Positions 60,307-64,000 of a DNA stretch of 64,000 bases are shown in pieces. The translations under genes and the position numbers were made by a program. The DNA is from Candidatus Gastranaerophilales bacterium HUM_1. Its GTDB lineage: Bacteria; Cyanobacteriota; Vampirovibrionia; Gastranaerophilales; Gastranaerophilaceae. The notes beneath the pieces were generated by a model. The model had not been told where the DNA came from, did no database searches, and saw nothing but the letters and a program-made list of their open reading frames with translations. The stretch is taken from positions 62,001 to 126,000 of the forward strand of contig DAAY01000007.1 of the NCBI GenBank assembly GCA_002103105.1, in the 5' to 3' direction. How positions within the stretch are numbered: the stretch's first letter is position 1; every line of letters begins with the position of its first letter.

Positions 60307-60837
60307 ATGTTAGATTATACAAAAGAAGAATTAATATCTTTGATTGAAAACAACCCCGAAAAATTCAATGAATGGAAAAAAGAAGTTGAGGAAGTTGACT
60401 TGAGCGAAGTCGATTTTTCCAATATAGTATTAAAAGAAGTCGATTTTTCTGATGTGGATTTAAACTCAAGTTCTTTTGCAGATAGCAACTTGTCATTAGT
60501 AAACTTCTACGGAGCAGATTTAACCTCAGTTGATTTTACTCGTTCACACGTATCAGAATGTGATTTTTCTGAAAGCTTATTAACTGGTGCAGATTGCAGT
60601 TATGCAGAAATGATTTATTGCAATTTTACAGATTGTGATATGGCTGGTTGCGTATTATCAGAAACAGTTTTAACAAGTTCAGACCTTTCAGCATCTGAAA
60701 ACTTGGCATCAGCAAGATATGACAACGACACAGTTTGGCCAGATGACGATATGTTACCTGACGGATTTGATTCAGTTTGCAGAGATGATTTATCTGCCCT
60801 AAAAGATGACGAAGAAACATCTGACGGAGATTACTAA
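60307..60837 (+). CDS. Pentapeptide-repeat protein
   Basis: 176 residues. From about residue 28 to 115, repeats with a central Leu/Phe every five residues (DLSEVDFSNIVLKEVDFSDVDL, SSFADSNLSLVNFYGADLTSVDF) form a right-handed beta-helix. Very acidic overall, ending in DDEETSDGDY; it may mimic DNA or bind a regulator. AAGGAG is 6 bases upstream. It is the last gene of the signalling operon and is followed by a terminator. Confidence 0.88.
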   Translation: MLDYTKEELISLIENNPEKFNEWKKEVEEVDLSEVDFSNIVLKEVDFSDVDLNSSSFADSNLSLVNFYGADLTSVDFTRSHVSECDFSESLLTGADCSYAEMIYCNFTDCDMAGCVLSETVLTSSDLSASENLASARYDNDTVWPDDDMLPDGFDSVCRDDLSALKDDEETSDGDY

Positions 60838-60859
60838 ATCGAAAAAAAATTGATATAAA

Positions 60860-60888
60860 AAAGGTTAGATTTTAGTCTAACCTTTTTT
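60860..60888 (+). terminator. Terminator of the signalling operon
   Basis: AAAGGTTAGA-TTTTAG-TCTAACCTTT followed by T. A nearly perfect 10-base stem 24 bases after the pentapeptide stop. Confidence 0.9.
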
Positions 60889-60935
60889 GTTGTAAAATAA
60901 ACAAAAAGGATAAGGAAAACAAAGGAGATTTTATA

Positions 60936-61685
60936 ATGATAAAAGTTGCAGTATGCGGAGCAATGGGTAGAATGGGTAAAGAAGTTTGTGCAGCAGTAAA
61001 CGCTGATTCTAAAATGGAACTTGTTGCTCAAATTGATATTGCAGGAGACAATTTCAAATCAATAGAAGAAGCTCATAAAGCCTGTGATATTGATGTCTTG
61101 GTAGATTTTACACAACCAGCATCTATTTACGAAAATGCTAAATATTGCCTAAACAATGGTATTAAAATCGTTATTGGAACAACAGGATTGAAAGATGAAG
61201 AAATTGAGCATTTGAAAAAATTATCAACAGAAAATAAAACAGGTTGTTTAATCGCTCCTAATTTTTCTACTGGAGCCGTTTTAATGATGATGTTTGCACA
61301 AATGGCTGCAAAATATTTTGATAATGCTGAAATTATTGAATATCACCACAACCAGAAAAAAGATGCCCCATCTGGAACCGCAATCAAAACAGCTTTAATG
61401 ATGTCTGAAGCAAAAAATTCTTTCAAAGGTGGAAATTGCCCAGAAAAAGAAACAATAGAAGGTTCTCGAGGTGGAACATCATACTCTGATATTCAAATTC
61501 ACTCAATTAGAATGCCAGGATTTATGGCTTCTCAAGAAGTTTTATTTGGTTCATTCGGTCAAACATTATCTATTAGACATGACTCAACAGATAGAAAATG
61601 TTACATGCCAGGAGTTGTCATGGCTGTAAAACATGTATTTGACAAAAATGATTTTGTTTACGGCTTAGAAAATATCATGATGTAA
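60936..61685 (+). CDS. dapB: 4-hydroxy-tetrahydrodipicolinate reductase
   Basis: DapB reduces the DapA product with NAD(P)H in lysine and diaminopimelate synthesis. 249 residues. VAVCGAMGRMGKEV binds the nucleotide; IIEYHHNQKKDAPSGTA holds the catalytic His and Lys; and the closing VMAVKHVFDKNDFVYGLENIM is the family terminus. AAAGGAG is upstream. Followed by asd after 156 bases. Confidence 0.96.
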   Translation: MIKVAVCGAMGRMGKEVCAAVNADSKMELVAQIDIAGDNFKSIEEAHKACDIDVLVDFTQPASIYENAKYCLNNGIKIVIGTTGLKDEEIEHLKKLSTENKTGCLIAPNFSTGAVLMMMFAQMAAKYFDNAEIIEYHHNQKKDAPSGTAIKTALMMSEAKNSFKGGNCPEKETIEGSRGGTSYSDIQIHSIRMPGFMASQEVLFGSFGQTLSIRHDSTDRKCYMPGVVMAVKHVFDKNDFVYGLENIMM

Positions 61686-61776
61686 TCAATTCAATAAAGA
61701 TTTAATATTAGAAGGTTTGGGATAAAATACACAATTCCAAATCTTCTACTTTGAAATATTGTAAATTTATATTTTA

Positions 61777-61795
61777 ATTGTGAGCTTCACAATTA
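61777..61795. promoter_or_regulatory. 8-3-8 palindrome upstream of asd
   Basis: AATTGTGA-GCT-TCACAATT, perfect, 46 bases before the asd ATG. It could be an operator or an RNA hairpin; no regulator is known. Confidence 0.4.
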
Positions 61796-61841
61796 TTCTT
61801 GTAGTAAGATTAATTGCATACAAATAAAGAGGGGATTATAT

Positions 61842-62864
61842 ATGTCAAAACAAAAAGCAAATATTGCAATTTTAGGTGCTACTGGTGTTGTAGGTAGAGA
61901 AATTACAAAGATTGTTGATGAATTAAAAATAGACTTTAATTCAATCAAATTTTTATCTAGTGCTAAAAGTGCTGGAACGAAAATTGAATTTCAAGGCAAA
62001 ACCTACACCGTAGAAGAAGCAAAACCTAAAAGTTTTGATGGGGTAAATATCGTTCTTGCTTCTGCGGGCGGTTCTACTTCTCAAAAATTTGCTCCAGAAA
62101 TTGTTAAGCGTGGCGGAGTTTTGATTGATAACTCTTCTGCTTTTAGAATGGATAAAGATGTACCATTGGTTATTGCATACGTAAATGATGAAGATTTGAA
62201 AAAACACAAAGGGATTATTGCTAACCCTAACTGCTCAACTTCTCAATTAATGCTTGTACTAAGACCTCTTAATGACAAATTTAAAATTAAAAGATTGCTT
62301 GTTTCTACATATCAAGCTGTTTCAGGAGCAGGTTTAAAAGCAATCAACGAATTAACAGAAAATACTAAAGCAACTCTTGAAGGTAAAGATTTTAAAAACG
62401 AAGCATTCAAAAAACCAATTTCGTTCAACGTAATTCCTCAAATTGACGTTTTCTGCGAAAACGCATATACAAAAGAAGAAATGAAAGTTGTAAACGAAAC
62501 TAAAAAAATTCTTCACCTTCCTCAAGATTTACCAATTTCTTGTACAGCAGCAAGAGTTCCTGTATATAATGGACACTCAGAAGCTGTTGATATTGAATTT
62601 GAAGAAAAAGTAACTCCAGAAGAAGTTCGTGAAATATTATCAAACTCATTTGGTTTAAAAGTTATTGATAATCCAGAAAATTTTGAATACCCAACTACTC
62701 GTGATGCTTCTGGAGTTGACCCAGTATTTGTTGGAAGAATTAGAAAAAATCTTGCATTTGATAACGGAATATCTCTATGGTGTGTCGCTGATAACCTTAG
62801 AATTGGTGCAGCATTAAATACCGTTAGAATTTGCAAAAAAGTTATTGAAATGGGTTTGTACTAA
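61842..62864 (+). CDS. asd: Aspartate-semialdehyde dehydrogenase
   Basis: Asd reduces aspartyl phosphate to the semialdehyde, feeding lysine, threonine and methionine. 340 residues. IAILGATGVVGREI binds NADP; ANPNCSTSQL holds the catalytic Cys; KRLLVSTYQAVSGAG and SCTAARVPVYNGHSEAV bind substrate. AAAGAGGGG is upstream. A hairpin covers its stop codon (TGGGTTTG/CAAACCCA, 62851-62873). dapB is 156 bases upstream, so both act in the DAP pathway. Confidence 0.97.
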   Translation: MSKQKANIAILGATGVVGREITKIVDELKIDFNSIKFLSSAKSAGTKIEFQGKTYTVEEAKPKSFDGVNIVLASAGGSTSQKFAPEIVKRGGVLIDNSSAFRMDKDVPLVIAYVNDEDLKKHKGIIANPNCSTSQLMLVLRPLNDKFKIKRLLVSTYQAVSGAGLKAINELTENTKATLEGKDFKNEAFKKPISFNVIPQIDVFCENAYTKEEMKVVNETKKILHLPQDLPISCTAARVPVYNGHSEAVDIEFEEKVTPEEVREILSNSFGLKVIDNPENFEYPTTRDASGVDPVFVGRIRKNLAFDNGISLWCVADNLRIGAALNTVRICKKVIEMGLY

Positions 62865-62873
62865 ACAAACCCA
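62851..62873 (+). terminator. Hairpin across the asd stop codon
   Basis: TGGGTTTG (62851-62858)/CAAACCCA (62866-62873) with a 7-base loop that contains the stop. A partial terminator or mRNA-end stabiliser. Confidence 0.5.
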
Positions 62874-62895
62874 TTTCCCAGAAAGAAGGATATGA

Positions 62896-63135
62896 ATGTA
62901 TATTAACAAATTAACTATTACCTCAATTTTTGAAAAGAACAAAAATTTATTACAAGCAATTAACCCAGAAAAAGAAAGAGCTATTGGATTAATTAAAGAT
63001 AGACTAGACACTAGAAATGGCTTTTTTTTAGGGGATAATATTCCAAAAAGATTAAAGAACAAAGTTCCAAAAATGTTTATTGATAATCAAAATAAAACTC
63101 AAGCACAACATTCAACAAAATCTTTTATTGGATAA
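62896..63135 (+). CDS. Small hypothetical protein, 79 residues
   Basis: Basic, helical, no signal peptide: MYINKLTITSIFEKNKNLL, then ERAIGLIKDRLDTRNGFFLG and PKRLKNKVPKMFIDNQNKTQAQH. AAGGA is 9 bases upstream. It starts 31 bases behind asd, so it may be co-transcribed. No family recognised. Confidence 0.55.
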   Translation: MYINKLTITSIFEKNKNLLQAINPEKERAIGLIKDRLDTRNGFFLGDNIPKRLKNKVPKMFIDNQNKTQAQHSTKSFIG

Positions 63136-63147
63136 ATTCAAAATATG

Positions 63148-63195
63148 AAAAGTCCTGTTAAATATTACTTTTTGTTAATATAATAGGACTTTTTC
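63148..63195 (+). terminator. Terminator after the asd-small protein unit
   Basis: AAAAGTCCT (63148-63156)/AGGACTTTT (63185-63193) plus inner pairing and a T-run to 63195. Confidence 0.85.
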
Positions 63196-63238
63196 TCTAG
63201 TTTAGGGTATAATTTAGGGGTATTAGAGGATATAGCTT

Positions 63239-63709
63239 ATGGGACAGCTCTTACAAAGAGAAAACGTAGCGGATTTCGTAAAAAAACTGCATCAAAGTGG
63301 AAAAACAGTAGTAGTAACAAATGGATGTTTTGACATCCTACATGTCGGACACGTTAGATATTTGCAAAAAACAAAAACATTTGCAGATTATTCAATGGTA
63401 CTTTTAAACTCCGACAAATCTGTTAGAAGCATAAAAGGGCCAACAAGACCAATTAACAACGAACTTGATAGAGCAGAAGTTTTATGTGCTTTGTCTTGTG
63501 TTGATTATGTAGTGTTATTTGATGAAGACAGCCCAAGAAATTTATTAGATGAAATTAAACCTGATGTTTATACAAAAGGTGCAGATTACACAATGGAAAC
63601 TCTTCCAGAAGCAGATGTTATGAAGAAAAACAACATTAGAGTCGAGTTTATTGATTTTGTGGCAGGTAAATCAACCACAAACACAATAAATAAGATGAAA
63701 GAATCCTAA
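63239..63709 (+). CDS. rfaE2: D-glycero-beta-D-manno-heptose 1-phosphate adenylyltransferase
   Basis: The enzyme adenylylates heptose 1-phosphate in LPS inner-core synthesis. 156 residues equal the C-terminal half of HldE, here as a separate protein. VVTNGCFDILHVGHVRYLQ with HxGH marks the nucleotidyltransferase, then LLNSDKSVRSIKGPTRPINNELDRAEVL and KPDVYTKGADYTMETLPEADVM. The end FVAGKSTTNTINKMKES is standard. It supports a Gram-negative LPS-bearing envelope. Confidence 0.93.
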   Translation: MGQLLQRENVADFVKKLHQSGKTVVVTNGCFDILHVGHVRYLQKTKTFADYSMVLLNSDKSVRSIKGPTRPINNELDRAEVLCALSCVDYVVLFDEDSPRNLLDEIKPDVYTKGADYTMETLPEADVMKKNNIRVEFIDFVAGKSTTNTINKMKES

Positions 63710-63789
63710 ATGAGTGGATATGTTAAATAATAAAAAGGATTCTTCAAAAGATTTAAAAACAAAAAAATATGTTATATAAGGAGAAAAAG

Positions 63790-64000
63790 ATGAGATCATT
63801 TACAGTTGATGAAATTACACAAATTGTAGGGGGTATGTTAACAAAGGTTGCAAGTCCAGAAATTACTCATATTGCACCACCATTGTTAAGTGATGAAAAT
63901 ACTTTAGCTTTAGCTTTAGGAGAAGAAGAAATTGCGAACTTGGCAAACTCAAAAGCAAAAGCTGCATTAGTTCCACTAGGTGTTCAACTAGAAGGTTTTA
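63790..64000 (+). CDS. lpxD: Probable UDP-3-O-acylglucosamine N-acyltransferase LpxD, N-terminal part
   Basis: The first 70 codons; the rest is past the window. It begins MRSFTVDEITQIVGGMLTKV, then an ENTLALALGEEEIANLANSK segment followed by AKAALVPLGVQL. This resembles the N-terminal uridine-binding domain of LpxD (E-I-...-GG-x-l, then A-...-L-x-x-s-x-A-x-a-v-l-v). A MurF-like N-terminus is the alternative; the pattern fits LpxD better. AAGGAG is upstream. It follows the heptose adenylyltransferase, which fits LPS synthesis. Confidence 0.6.
   Translation, partial: MRSFTVDEITQIVGGMLTKVASPEITHIAPPLLSDENTLALALGEEEIANLANSKAKAALVPLGVQLEGF

Noticed and set aside
1..64000. CRISPR array
   Set aside because: None of the repeats shows regular 25-40 base repeats with unique spacers; the repeat islands have irregular module spacing.

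Overview
The window looks like chromosome from a gut-type, non-photosynthetic relative of Cyanobacteria (Vampirovibrionia/Melainabacteria, order Gastranaerophilales). The call is an inference from several signs: low GC, a tRNA-Glu(UUC) of cyanobacterial form with a G-U first pair, the cyanobacteria-like order efp-accB-accC, an N-methylated pilin-like protein, a Gram-negative envelope set (mlaEF, a BamE-like protein, a heptose-1-P adenylyltransferase and a probable lpxD), and many lineage-restricted hypothetical proteins. No ribosomal RNA is present to confirm it.

Layout. 1-8.7 kb: 3' part of prmC, a large E/K/T-rich hypothetical protein, folC, a REP-associated tyrosine transposase (RAYT) flanked and internally interrupted by REP hairpins, then the efp-accB-accC operon. 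8.9-20.6 kb: a podovirus-like (P22-type) structural gene cassette, all on the minus strand: small membrane protein, terL, portal, GNAT, small protein, terS-like, neck-like, scaffold-like, holin-like, coat, gp10-like, amidase, LuxR-type HTH, zinc-binding protein. It has no integrase, replication, tail-spike or lysis-repressor genes. Its reading frames are intact, but large repeat islands separate them. 21-25 kb: small exported proteins (BamE-like, two tandem paralogs) and HEAT-like repeat proteins. 25.6-31.3 kb: MarR/DHA2 efflux pair, pilin-like protein, M20 peptidase, DegT-like protein.

31.4-45.7 kb is mostly housekeeping: a PurD-like ATP-grasp protein; a minus-strand run metF-deoC-flhB-sigma-histidine kinase-dxr; mlaE-mlaF; a class I aminotransferase; cysK; and an acyl-CoA synthetase. 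45.7-55.5 kb is accessory: a papain-like hypothetical, a stand-alone TOPRIM protein, tRNA-Glu followed by integrase-arm-like repeats, an MBL hydrolase/HxlR pair, lineage-specific membrane proteins, tiny Arg-rich peptides, a PerR-like regulator with a Fur box and a 46-residue rubredoxin, and a HEXXH protein. 55.7-60.8 kb is a signalling operon (TPR-GAF-HD-GYP, exported TPR protein, two NarL-type regulators, pentapeptide protein). 60.9-64 kb holds dapB, asd, a small protein, the heptose adenylyltransferase and the start of a probable lpxD.

Two layers of repeats cut across this. One is a REP hairpin family linked to the RAYT. The other is a mosaic of GC-richer intergenic modules (called R1-R6 here) that fill nearly every long gap, especially between phage genes. 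Several genes start within 6-10 bases of a TATAAT box, which suggests leaderless mRNAs.
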